From contig CAMLRB010000044.1 of assembly GCA_946482295.1 (NCBI GenBank), positions 1 through 19,306 of the forward strand: DNA of 19,306 nt, in the 5' to 3' direction. Position 1 is the stretch's first letter. The number at the start of each line of letters is the position of its first letter. Positions 1 through 7,559 of the stretch are shown one piece after another. A program made the position numbers and the translations under genes. The DNA is from an uncultured Bacteriovorax sp. Its GTDB lineage: Bacteria; Bdellovibrionota; Bacteriovoracia; Bacteriovoracales; Bacteriovoracaceae. Under the pieces are notes generated by a model, which did not search any database, had not been told where the DNA came from, and saw only the letters and a program-made list of their open reading frames with translations.

Positions 1-224
1 CTTTCACATCCATCGTCAGTAGTGATGATGAAAGTACTGTCTTTTAAGTTAAAAAAACTAGCATCCTGCTTTTCAATGAGGTTAATGATCGCTTGTTTAA
101 AAGGGCCCGAGAAATCTTTACAAGAAACTCCCTCCATCTGAACAATTCCAGATCCGTCTTTTTTATCGTCAGAATCACAAGAGAAAAGAGTGCCAAGGAG
201 GAGAATGATTAAAATATTTTTCAT
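1..224 (-). CDS. Lipoprotein of unknown function (3' part outside window)
   Basis: Seen: reading left from an ATG at 224, an open frame of 74 codons runs off the left edge without a stop. The first 16 residues (MKNILIILLLGTLFSC) are a typical type II signal peptide with lipobox LFSC, so Cys16 should be the lipidated residue. It is followed by Asp-Ser-Asp and a short Asp/Lys-rich linker. Asp at +2 would favour inner-membrane retention by the E. coli Lol rule, though that rule may not hold here. A second Cys lies at residue 35 and a third near residue 73, in a Thr/Asp-rich stretch. No family is recognised. A weak GGA sits 8 nt before the ATG. The gene follows smc on the same strand, but the smc terminator hairpin ends only about 11 nt before this start, leaving no room for a separate promoter. 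Confident as a lipoprotein gene; function unknown. Confidence 0.8.
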   Translation of the reverse strand, partial: MKNILIILLLGTLFSCDSDDKKDGSGIVQMEGVSCKDFSGPFKQAIINLIEKQDASFFNLKDSTFIITTDDGCE

Positions 225-235
225 TATTAAATTCC

Positions 236-263
236 AAAAAAAAGGCCCATCGAAATGGGCCTT
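236..263 (-). terminator. Rho-independent terminator after smc, UUCG loop
   Basis: Read on the minus strand: a perfect 9-bp stem (AAGGCCCAT / ATGGGCCTT) closed by the very stable TTCG tetraloop, then an unbroken run of eight T including the last two stem bases. It starts 12 nt after the smc stop codon. It also lies just upstream of the lipoprotein start at 224, so it may work as an attenuator for that gene. Confidence 0.9.
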
Positions 264-275
264 GTGATTTTAAAT

Positions 276-3200
276 TTAGTGAAGTTGAACTGAAACGGCT
301 TTTGAAACACCCGGCTCTTGCATCGTCACACCATAAAGGGTGTCATTGAGCTCCATAGTCTTCTTATTGTGCGTGATAAGGATGAACTGAGAGTCTGAAC
401 TCATTTCTCTTAAAAGCTCGTTAAAACGACCAACGTTAGCATCATCAAGAGGAGCATCAACCTCATCGAGAAGACAGAACGGAGCTGGCTTAACGAGGAA
501 GATTGAGAAAATTAAACTTACGGCCGTCATTGCTTTTTCACCACCCGACATGAGGTTGATGTTTTGCATTTTCTTGCCTGGAGGTTGAGCTACGATTTCG
601 ATTCCGCATTCAGCATCATTGATATCGCCAACAACTTTTAGATCCGCACTACCACCACCAAAGATGATTGGGAAAACTTTTTGGAAACGTACACTAACTT
701 CATCATAAGCTACCTGGAAGCGTGCTTTTGATTTTTCATCGATGTGTGCAATAGCTTTTTGAAGATCTTCGAGTGAAGCTTTAAGTTCAGCTTCTTGTAC
801 TTTTAAGAAGTCTGCTCTTAGCTTCTGACGATCGTAATCTTCAATAGCTTGCCAGTTGATATCACCTAAGCGACCAAATTCAAGTTTGTAGTTTTTAAGT
901 TTATCGCCACACTCTTTAAGGTCCTGGCCATAACGACGAACGAATTCGAACTCTTGAGCTTCAATTTCTTTAAGCCCTTCTTCAGTTTCCATCCAGAACA
1001 TTGAATTAACATCTTTGAGGTCTTGATAATCTTTTTCATCAAGTTCAAGGAATTTTCCAAGATTTGAACGAAGATCAATTTGATATTTCTCAAAAATGTT
1101 ACGAACATTTTGTTCTTCTTCAACAATGTATTGCGAAAGCTTAACTTCAAGCTCAGAAATTTCTCTCTGATTCTTGTTGAGTTTAGAATTGATGTCTTTT
1201 ACTTCATCTTCTCTATCTTTCATTGAAAGAAGGAGTTGCCCTAAGCTGTCTTTAAGAAGATTGAGGACATCTTCTTTGTCGCTGAGAATAAGAGATGTTT
1301 CTTTATTATTAGCTTCAAGTTGTTCAAGCTCAGAAATGATTTGATCGATCTCTGCATTGTATTGAGCAACGAGGGCCTCATTCGATTCAAGACGTTGATT
1401 CAAACGTTCAATCTGTCCATTTAAGTCTTCAATCTGTGAGTTCAAGCTCTTAAGAGTAGATTCAAATGAGCGAGCTTCAACTTGTTTTTTAAGTAGTTCT
1501 TCACGCTCTTCTTCGTAAGAAGACTTTTGAATTTCAACTTCTTCTTGAAGTTCATCAAAACGAGAGTTCTTATCTTCAAGTGAAGAACTCATCTCTTCTT
1601 TTTGACGAGAAAGTTTTTCTTCAGCTTCAAGCATATCTAAACGAGACTTTGAAATTTCGTTTTTACGATTTTTTAAGATCTCAAGACGAGTAAATCCAGA
1701 TTCAAAGCTGGCCAGTTTAGATTCAAGTGCAGATTTTTTGCCCGAAAATTGTGCACGAGCTTCGGCAGCTTGATCACGAAGAGTTTCAAATTCTGCGCGA
1801 CGAGTTTCAAGGAAGGCTCTTTCACTCGAAGATTTTTCTTCAAGCGCTGCTACTTCTGTTTGAAGATTTTCAACAATGACTTTGAGTTCTTCGATTTGAT
1901 TGTTACGAGCGACGAATCCCTGTGCTTCTTCAGTTGAAGCTTGGATGGAAACGAGTTTTGCTCCCCCAACGTTGATCAGTTTTCTTGAGCCATCAAGTGA
2001 TGAGATAGCCTTGAAGCGGATGTCTGCTGATAGACTCGACATCGCTTCAGTATTGAGTGAATTAACAACAAAATACCCGTCGAAGAATGAAGACATTTTA
2101 TTTTTCATGTCCGCTTCGATTTCGAGAATGTCGTTTAAAGAAATAAGATCATCACCAAGTGTGATTTTTAATCTTTCAATAGTCTCAACAGAAAGTTTTT
2201 CTGTAGTTGCAAATTTTAAGTAGTCTAGATTTTTGCTGTTGTTATCAATCCAACTAAAGAGTGATGAATCAGCGTCTGAAGTCGCGACCAATGTCTCCAT
2301 AAAGTCAGCAAGTAAAACTTGTACGGCTTTCGTATATTTTTCGTCACATTTAACAAGTGTTCCGAGTAAAGAAAACCCTTCTGGATTTTCTTTCATAAAC
2401 GAAGAGATACCTTCTTTTTTACCTTCAAGAGAATTGTTGATTTCAATCAATGACTGAAGTTTAGAATCAGTTTGGATAAGCGATTTTGATTTTGAATTGA
2501 ACTCTGTTTCAAGTTCTTTCACTTTTATGCTCAATGAATCGATTTCTTCACGTGTCGCTGTTTCTTTAGCTTTAAGTTCGTTTGCCGTTTTTTCAGCAGT
2601 AGCAACGGCATCACGTTCTGCGACGATTTGCGTGTTAACGCCAGAGTATTGAGCTTCTAAAGCTTCAATCTCTTTTGTTAAGTCTTGTAGTTGATTTGAA
2701 TATTCTTCAAGACGAGATGTATTGCGGAAAAGGTCTTGATCAATTTTTTGGAACAATTCTTTTTCAGCATTAATTTCATCGCGAAGATCGTTGAAACTTT
2801 GTGTTTTAAATTCAAGCTCTTCTTTTAAATGCTCAACTCTTTCTTCAAGTAATGTGAAGTCGTGGTCTTCTTCACCTTTCTTTTCCCATGCTTCAAGTTC
2901 AGTACGAAGAGATTCAAGCTTTTCAAGACGGCCAGTCATCTCAGCGTTCACGCTTTCGATTTCTTTTTCTCTAGTCTCAATGAGTTTTTCTTTTTCAGAT
3001 TGAGTTTTACATAGGTAAACAAGGCGCTCTTCAGCGGCTGCGAGTTCTTTAGAGATGATGTTGTATTCTTTTTGCAGCTCTTCAATTTTCGCTGTTTCAT
3101 CATCTTTTCTGTAACGTTCTTCTTCTAGTCCAATCTCAATAACGTTTTTTCGAGCAGAAAGATTTTCATTTTCTTCCGAGCGAGCAATGACGATACCGTG

Positions 3201-3950
3201 CCCTTCTTTGTAATTTTTAAGAAGGTCAAATTCTTTGTGTGAGTGAACGATGAGATCGTATTTTCTCACTTTTTCTTTAAGATCTTTAGCGCGTTCAGCT
3301 TTTTCAGCTTGCTTCTCAAGAGACTTAAGATTTTTTTCAATTTCTTGTTGAAGATCATTCAAACGAGCAAGGTTTTGTTCCGTCTGCTCGATTTTTTTAA
3401 GCGATTCTTTCTTACGAACTTTGAATTTCGTAATTCCTGCAACCTCTTCAATCATGACTCTACGTTCTTCAGGTTTCTGATTAACGAGACGATGGATTTC
3501 ACCTTGAGCGATAATTGAATATGATTTTGAACCAGCTCCTGTATCCATGAACACTTCTTGAATATCTTTCAAGCGGCTTGGTACATCATTAATTCTGTAT
3601 TCTGTTTCACCGTTACGGTAAAGCTTACGAGTTAATTGAATTTCACTTGGCGAAGAAACTTGCTGGCCTATGTGAATGTGTTTTCCTTCATCGTTTTCTA
3701 AAACGAGAGAAACTTCTGCGAATGCTGCCGGTGTATATTTAGCTGAACCAGAAAAGATAACATCTTTCATGGAAGATCCACGTAAGTGCTTTGCTGATTG
3801 TTCACCCATGACCCAAAAGAGTGCGTCTACGACGTTAGATTTACCGCAACCGTTTGGTCCAACGATACCAGTGATCCCTTCGTCAAAATGAATGACTGTG
3901 CGATCTTTAAACGATTTGAATCCTTGCAGGATAAGTCTTTTTAACTTCAC
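276..3950 (-). CDS. smc: Chromosome segregation ATPase SMC
   Basis: SMC is the coiled-coil ATPase of the bacterial condensin complex. It dimerises through a hinge and works with ScpA/ScpB to organise and segregate the nucleoid. Start: the open frame continues upstream through the tRNA, but the conserved N-terminus (KLKRLILQGFKSF) begins at a GTG at 3950 with AAAGGA 8 nt before it, giving 1224 residues, slightly longer than usual (about 1150-1190). Seen in order: Walker A GPNGCGKS at 31-38; Q-loop IAQGEI near 157; a long Glu/Lys-rich coil to about 512; hinge about 513-683 with the glycine-bearing VGGAKLVS stretch; a second coil to about 1050; ABC signature MSGGEKAM at 1134-1141; Walker B FCLLDEVD near 1158-1165; D-loop and switch His in ITHNKKT. 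All catalytic motifs are intact. scpA/scpB are not in the window. A strong terminator follows. Confidence 0.97.
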   Translation of the reverse strand: MKLKRLILQGFKSFKDRTVIHFDEGITGIVGPNGCGKSNVVDALFWVMGEQSAKHLRGSSMKDVIFSGSAKYTPAAFAEVSLVLENDEGKHIHIGQQVSSPSEIQLTRKLYRNGETEYRINDVPSRLKDIQEVFMDTGAGSKSYSIIAQGEIHRLVNQKPEERRVMIEEVAGITKFKVRKKESLKKIEQTEQNLARLNDLQQEIEKNLKSLEKQAEKAERAKDLKEKVRKYDLIVHSHKEFDLLKNYKEGHGIVIARSEENENLSARKNVIEIGLEEERYRKDDETAKIEELQKEYNIISKELAAAEERLVYLCKTQSEKEKLIETREKEIESVNAEMTGRLEKLESLRTELEAWEKKGEEDHDFTLLEERVEHLKEELEFKTQSFNDLRDEINAEKELFQKIDQDLFRNTSRLEEYSNQLQDLTKEIEALEAQYSGVNTQIVAERDAVATAEKTANELKAKETATREEIDSLSIKVKELETEFNSKSKSLIQTDSKLQSLIEINNSLEGKKEGISSFMKENPEGFSLLGTLVKCDEKYTKAVQVLLADFMETLVATSDADSSLFSWIDNNSKNLDYLKFATTEKLSVETIERLKITLGDDLISLNDILEIEADMKNKMSSFFDGYFVVNSLNTEAMSSLSADIRFKAISSLDGSRKLINVGGAKLVSIQASTEEAQGFVARNNQIEELKVIVENLQTEVAALEEKSSSERAFLETRRAEFETLRDQAAEARAQFSGKKSALESKLASFESGFTRLEILKNRKNEISKSRLDMLEAEEKLSRQKEEMSSSLEDKNSRFDELQEEVEIQKSSYEEEREELLKKQVEARSFESTLKSLNSQIEDLNGQIERLNQRLESNEALVAQYNAEIDQIISELEQLEANNKETSLILSDKEDVLNLLKDSLGQLLLSMKDREDEVKDINSKLNKNQREISELEVKLSQYIVEEEQNVRNIFEKYQIDLRSNLGKFLELDEKDYQDLKDVNSMFWMETEEGLKEIEAQEFEFVRRYGQDLKECGDKLKNYKLEFGRLGDINWQAIEDYDRQKLRADFLKVQEAELKASLEDLQKAIAHIDEKSKARFQVAYDEVSVRFQKVFPIIFGGGSADLKVVGDINDAECGIEIVAQPPGKKMQNINLMSGGEKAMTAVSLIFSIFLVKPAPFCLLDEVDAPLDDANVGRFNELLREMSSDSQFILITHNKKTMELNDTLYGVTMQEPGVSKAVSVQLH

Positions 3951-4004
3951 GAGCGTAATCCTTTGCTGTGTGTTATTTTGTGTGTGAATGTGAGTGATAA
4001 ATTT

Positions 4005-4034
4005 GTCATAAACAGCATCTTTAGTACACGACAA
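4005..4034 (-). promoter_or_regulatory. Weak candidate promoter for smc
   Basis: Minus strand: TTGTCG (4029-4034), 18-nt spacer, TATGAC (4005-4010), each 4/6 to the sigma-70 consensus. It lies about 55 nt before the GTG start of smc. The transcript would begin with a leader rich in C and A. Transcription from the tRNA-Pro promoter is an alternative source of smc mRNA. Confidence 0.25.
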
Positions 4035-4122
4035 AAGTGGTGAGTTAAGAGAATGTAAGAAGGCCTTTTTCAGAGGGAAAACTTGAAAAAAACAGGAAAA
4101 ATTTTGGGGATTTTTTTCTAAA

Positions 4123-4199
4123 TGGTCGGAGCGAGAGGATTCGAACCTCCGACCCTCTGCTCCCAAAGCAGATGCGCTACCAAACTGCGCTACGCTCCG
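4123..4199 (-). tRNA. tRNA-Pro (anticodon TGG)
   Basis: A 77-nt cloverleaf on the minus strand with encoded 3' CCA. Seen: acceptor stem CGGAGCG/CGCTCCG; D-arm GCGC...GCGC; anticodon stem TCTGC/GCAGA around the loop TTTGGGA, giving anticodon TGG (decodes CCA/CCG and probably all CCN); T-arm GGAGG-TTCGAAT-CCTCT. The C1-G72 first pair is typical of bacterial tRNA-Pro. It lies between rdgB and smc. No GC-rich terminator hairpin is visible right after it, only AT-rich sequence. Confidence 0.97.
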
Positions 4200-4230
4200 A
4201 CGTTAGAAAATCAAAAAAGACAGTAAGCAT

Positions 4231-4258
4231 ATTTAAGTCATAAAAGACGTTCTGGCAA
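4231..4258 (-). promoter_or_regulatory. Candidate promoter for tRNA-Pro
   Basis: Minus strand: TTGCCA (4253-4258, 5/6 to the -35 consensus), 16-nt spacer, TTAAAT (4231-4236, 4/6 to the -10 consensus), about 31 nt before the tRNA 5' end. It sits directly after the rdgB stop, in the only gap available. Inferred from motif match and position. Confidence 0.35.
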
Positions 4259-4265
4259 AAGAATT

Positions 4266-4853
4266 TTACAGATTTCTTGAGGCCAAAAATTTTTGAGCGA
4301 AACTTGAAGCGACCGCGCGATGGGAGTTCTTTTGCTTCCATTCACTTAGCTCAGCCACTGTCAGACCTTCTTCTGCTTTGTCGGTCGGGATGAAAACGGG
4401 ATCGTATCCGAAACCGCCTTCACCTCTATAACCATATCCTATTTGGCCACTCATGCGACCCTCAAAATAAAAAATTTCTTTTTCATTTAAATATACGCAG
4501 AGGACACAGGTGAAGAAGGCAGAGCGGATTGTCTGACCATCCATTTTTTGCAGAAGCAATTCTGCCCGCTGCTTATCCGACAAACCATGGCCACCAAATC
4601 GTGCCGAGTGAATGCCGAGTTCACCAGGAAGGGCTTCTACCGTTAAACCAGAATCATCCGCGAGGACTGGCTTTTTAAATTTTTTGTAATAAGCTTCAGC
4701 TTTCAAAAGGGCATTAGCACAATAAGACTCACCGTCTTCAACGACTTCCAGTTTTTCTGGAGCTGCACTGACATGAATGAGTTTAGGATCGAAGAGCTCT
4801 GCGAACTCTTCTGCTTTGTGGGCATTACCGGAAGCAAGAAGTAGTTCGATCAC
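4266..4853 (-). CDS. rdgB: XTP/dITP pyrophosphatase (RdgB/HAM1 family)
   Basis: Hydrolyses dITP, XTP and ITP to the monophosphates, keeping deaminated purines out of DNA and RNA; cytoplasmic. Seen in 195 residues, the normal family length: N-terminal [13 protein letters not shown] (family LxxATxNxxKxxEF); the catalytic/Mg region [41 protein letters not shown]; and the C-terminal SHRAVA. Start is GTG at 4853, which overlaps the rph stop as GTGA (4-nt overlap), with AGAGG 7 nt upstream, indicating translational coupling to rph. The rph-rdgB pair is common in bacteria. Family assignment is secure. Confidence 0.96.
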   Translation of the reverse strand: MIELLLASGNAHKAEEFAELFDPKLIHVSAAPEKLEVVEDGESYCANALLKAEAYYKKFKKPVLADDSGLTVEALPGELGIHSARFGGHGLSDKQRAELLLQKMDGQTIRSAFFTCVLCVYLNEKEIFYFEGRMSGQIGYGYRGEGGFGYDPVFIPTDKAEEGLTVAELSEWKQKNSHRAVASSFAQKFLASRNL

Positions 4854-5566
4854 TTAAGTGCCTCTGATTGTTTTTTAAACACAACTGCTAAAGATGATTT
4901 TGCACATTCCATGAGGGCCATCATTTGATCTTGTGAGAAAGGCTCGCCTTCAGCTGTTCCTTGGATTTCAACAAATTTTCCCGCACTCGTCATGACGATA
5001 TTCATATCTGTATTGCAACTAGAATCCTCTTCGTAATTAAGATCAGCAATGGCCTTACCTGCTTTATTTAAACCAACGCTAATGGCGGCCAGTTGTTCGG
5101 TAAGTGGATTCACTGACAACAAGTTCTCGCTCATTAATTTTTTTATCGCAAGAGAAAGCGCCACATAGGCTCCGGAAATAGATGTAGTGCGAGTTCCACC
5201 ATCGGCCACTATTACATCGCAGTCTATTTGAACTGTTCTCTCACCTAGCTTCTTTAAATCAATGATCGAACGAAGTGATCTTCCAATCAATCGCTGGATT
5301 TCTTGAGTGCGTCCGCTAGCACCATTACGCTCTCTTTTATTGCGCGAATGAGTAGCTGAAGGAAGCATCGAGTATTCTGCAGTCAACCATCCTTCACCTT
5401 TTCCTTTTAAAAATGGAGGAACGCTTTCTTCCACTGTTACTGTAACATAAACTTTTGTATTCCCACATTCAGCGATAACAGACCCTTTCGCATAGGGATT
5501 TGGGTTAATTGTATATTTAATCTCACGTGGAGTTGAACGTTCGATAAGTGAACTGAAAGATGACAT
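4850..5566 (-). CDS. rph: Ribonuclease PH
   Basis: Phosphorolytic 3'-5' exoribonuclease that trims tRNA and other RNA 3' ends; forms a hexameric ring. Seen in 238 residues, a full-length single domain: the start region with R and K-rich residues; [17 protein letters not shown] (substrate/phosphate region); [15 protein letters not shown] with the phosphate-binding arginines; [21 protein letters not shown], the family core; and the acidic [17 protein letters not shown] stretch holding the metal-binding Asp residues. Start ATG at 5566 has AGAGGA 6 nt upstream. It overlaps rdgB by 4 nt and is divergent from the biotin ligase gene. A TTTAAT -10-like box lies about 35 nt upstream, but no good -35 was found. 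Confidence 0.97.
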   Translation of the reverse strand: MSSFSSLIERSTPREIKYTINPNPYAKGSVIAECGNTKVYVTVTVEESVPPFLKGKGEGWLTAEYSMLPSATHSRNKRERNGASGRTQEIQRLIGRSLRSIIDLKKLGERTVQIDCDVIVADGGTRTTSISGAYVALSLAIKKLMSENLLSVNPLTEQLAAISVGLNKAGKAIADLNYEEDSSCNTDMNIVMTSAGKFVEIQGTAEGEPFSQDQMMALMECAKSSLAVVFKKQSEALK

Positions 5567-5631
5567 ACTTTTTCCTCTGAGCTAAGGTAATTAAATTGCT
5601 TCATTCTAAGCACGAAGACGATGGAATTTCA

Positions 5632-6327
5632 ATGCACCATACACATTTTCCCACTATCGGTTCCACTCAAATTTATCTAAAAGAACATTTCGCTACATTG
5701 AGAAAGGATCATTCAGACATTCTCATTTCAACTGCGGAGCAAACAGATGGAGTTGGACGTGGGGAAAATCGTTGGGATTACTTTGATCATTCCATTGCGA
5801 TGAGTTTTAGCTTGAAGCCTAATACAACTCCGAGTCTCACGCCCCTTGAAATTGGAATTTTATGCACAAAATTTTTCAAACAAAATTTTGATATCTTGAT
5901 CAAAATCAAATGGCCTAATGATTTATTAAATCTCGAACACAAAAAATGCGGTGGTATAATTGCTCAATATATTGATGAGCAAGCGGTGATTGCCGGTGTG
6001 GGCATAAACTGCGGAACTCATAAAAATCAAAATGAAGGAAGCTATAAACATGGTTTTAGCTCACTTGATTCACCCAAGATAAGATCAATAGATCAAGAAA
6101 CGCTAGCTAAAGCTCTTTACAGTTTTATTCTCGAGAATCGTTTGAATCACCAAGATCTTCACAAGGAATTTAACCAAGTCTGTGCACACTGGAATAAAAA
6201 GGTTGAAGTTGAAGGAATGATCGGTACGTTTAAAGGTATTGGACCTGCTGGTGAAGCCAATATTGAAATCAACGGGGAAGAAAAAAGGTTTTTCTCAAGC
6301 TCATTAAAAATGTTGGAGTATAATTAA
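5632..6327 (+). CDS. birA: Biotin-protein ligase, monofunctional (no HTH)
   Basis: Activates biotin to biotinyl-AMP and attaches it to the carrier lysine of acetyl-CoA carboxylase and other biotin enzymes. Seen: STQIYLKE near the N-terminus; TDGVGRGENRW (adenylate-binding GRG motif, about 42-48); KWPNDLL at 93-99; KKCGGII at 104-110 with the conserved lysine; AGVGINCG at 121-128; and a short C-terminal SH3-like BPL domain ending in INGEEKRFFSSSL. No N-terminal winged helix, so it cannot repress bio genes the way E. coli BirA does. Start: ATG at 5632 (231 residues) places the ST motif at the usual distance. A TTG at 5596 with AAGG upstream would add 12 unconserved residues and is possible. It is the only plus-strand gene here, and its stop overlaps that of the response regulator gene. 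Confidence 0.92.
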   Translation: MHHTHFPTIGSTQIYLKEHFATLRKDHSDILISTAEQTDGVGRGENRWDYFDHSIAMSFSLKPNTTPSLTPLEIGILCTKFFKQNFDILIKIKWPNDLLNLEHKKCGGIIAQYIDEQAVIAGVGINCGTHKNQNEGSYKHGFSSLDSPKIRSIDQETLAKALYSFILENRLNHQDLHKEFNQVCAHWNKKVEVEGMIGTFKGIGPAGEANIEINGEEKRFFSSSLKMLEYN

Positions 6328-7478
6328 AGCGTTTTAGAAATTTCTTTGATTTCTTTGCGAATGAGGTTTTCTGCCAAGTCAGGAATTACATCCCAAGCGA
6401 CTTTTTCAGCATGTTGCTTGCAAAATTCTCTCACCATTTCTTCTAGCATAGGCTTCAAAGATATTTTGAGTTTTTCCACAAGTTCATCTTGGTTAATGTG
6501 AACAACATTTGAAGCTGGCGTTTCATTTGTCGCGAACAGAGGTTCATCTTCGATACTAAAATCCATTTCCGCTTCTTTTTTACGGAAAGCATTTACACTA
6601 TCTGTGAGATCAGCGGTCACTTCATCGAGGTTAGTCTCAACAATTGAAGCTTCTTCTTCTGCTTTAATAGGAACTACTTCATCAACTGCCCAAAATGAAT
6701 CCGCAGAAATATCTTCTTCAATTTCATTGAGAAGGCTTCTGTTTAAATCTTCAGGAACTTCGAAGTTAGGATTTGTTTCATCTTCATCAAGGAGATCAAG
6801 TTCTTCATTTTGAACAAAAACTGAAGATGATTGCAATCGATCTAAAATACTTACATCGGAAGCTTCTTCGATCGTTGGTGGGAATGCTTTTTGGAACTTA
6901 TCTTCAAGCTGAGTGCTTGGAGTAAATCCCCAACCTTCCATCTCACTTGAAAGTGGATCAAGTTTACTAGTTTGAATTTCTGATTCAAGTTCATGAGTGA
7001 ACTCATCATTATCATTATTCAAGACTGGAGCATCGACTTTCCACATATCCAGATCATCAGCTTGATTGATTTCAGCTGATGCTGCTTTCTTCTCTGAACT
7101 TATGATCGGACGGTTACCTTCTAAAATTTCGCGACATTTTTTAATGAATTTTGTGCTTTCGAAAGGCTTTACGATTTTATCTGCGATACCGCAGGCCTCA
7201 AATTGAGATTCATCAATCGTATCGAAAGTTCCGAGCATCACAATAATAGCTGCACCTGGCATAGCATTGTTGATTTGCTTGGCCAGCTCATATCCCGAAC
7301 GTGAATCGGATAAATTAAAATCGAGTAGAATAAGATCAAAATGATTAGACTGAACTTTTCTAAACAGTTCAGCTTCATTTAAACATTCAATAAGTTCATA
7401 ACCAGAATTGGCCAGTGTAATACCGATTACTTTTTGAATCGTTAAGCTATCATCTGCGATTAAAACTTTTGAAGTCAT
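6324..7478 (-). CDS. Response regulator with acidic linker and C-terminal helix
   Basis: Seen in 384 residues: an N-terminal receiver domain (1-120) with acidic pair Asp9-Asp10, phosphoacceptor Asp53 in LILLDFNL, Thr84 and Lys104-Pro105-Phe106, all required residues present. Then a low-complexity Asp/Glu/Ser-rich linker (about 125-318), and a conserved-looking C-terminal segment (329-384) with WDVIPDLAENLIRKEIKEI. A similar ending is found on many response regulators of myxobacteria and Geobacter relatives; it is not a DNA-binding or enzymatic domain. Start ATG at 7478 has AGAGGA 5 nt before it. It lies 81 nt after the PP2C gene and may be the last gene of the TadC-FHA operon. No histidine kinase is in the window. 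Output partner unknown. Tail-to-tail overlap of 4 nt with the biotin ligase gene. Confidence 0.88.
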   Translation of the reverse strand: MTSKVLIADDSLTIQKVIGITLANSGYELIECLNEAELFRKVQSNHFDLILLDFNLSDSRSGYELAKQINNAMPGAAIIVMLGTFDTIDESQFEACGIADKIVKPFESTKFIKKCREILEGNRPIISSEKKAASAEINQADDLDMWKVDAPVLNNDNDEFTHELESEIQTSKLDPLSSEMEGWGFTPSTQLEDKFQKAFPPTIEEASDVSILDRLQSSSVFVQNEELDLLDEDETNPNFEVPEDLNRSLLNEIEEDISADSFWAVDEVVPIKAEEEASIVETNLDEVTADLTDSVNAFRKKEAEMDFSIEDEPLFATNETPASNVVHINQDELVEKLKISLKPMLEEMVREFCKQHAEKVAWDVIPDLAENLIRKEIKEISKTL

Positions 7479-7490
7479 TAAAATCCTCTT

Positions 7491-7520
7491 AGAGTCCTAT
7501 TCTCAACTAATTCAGACTCT
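7491..7520. repeat. Inverted repeat AGAGTC-N18-GACTCT before response regulator
   Basis: A 6-bp perfect inverted repeat (7491-7496 and 7515-7520) in the 81-nt gap upstream of the response regulator start, with a further partly matching TTA flank. On the transcript the second arm directly adjoins the ribosome-binding site AGAGGA. It could be an operator or an RNA hairpin controlling translation, but the arms are short and chance is possible. Confidence 0.25.
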
Positions 7521-7559
7521 TAATCAACGCATTTTTAACCAACCAAATTGATCGGCTTT

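Noticed and set aside
866..3891. Several 60-110-codon open frames inside smc on both strands
   Set aside because: They lie fully in other frames of an intact conserved gene and show coiled-coil antisense composition with no family features.
4081..4122. Terminator after tRNA-Pro in the A/T-rich stretch
   Set aside because: Only weak A-T pairing is possible, with no GC stem before a T run.
3951..4166. 72-residue N-terminal extension of the smc frame up to an ATG at 4166
   Set aside because: The extension runs through the tRNA-Pro gene and has no SMC similarity; a GTG at 3950 with a good ribosome-binding site begins the conserved N-terminus.
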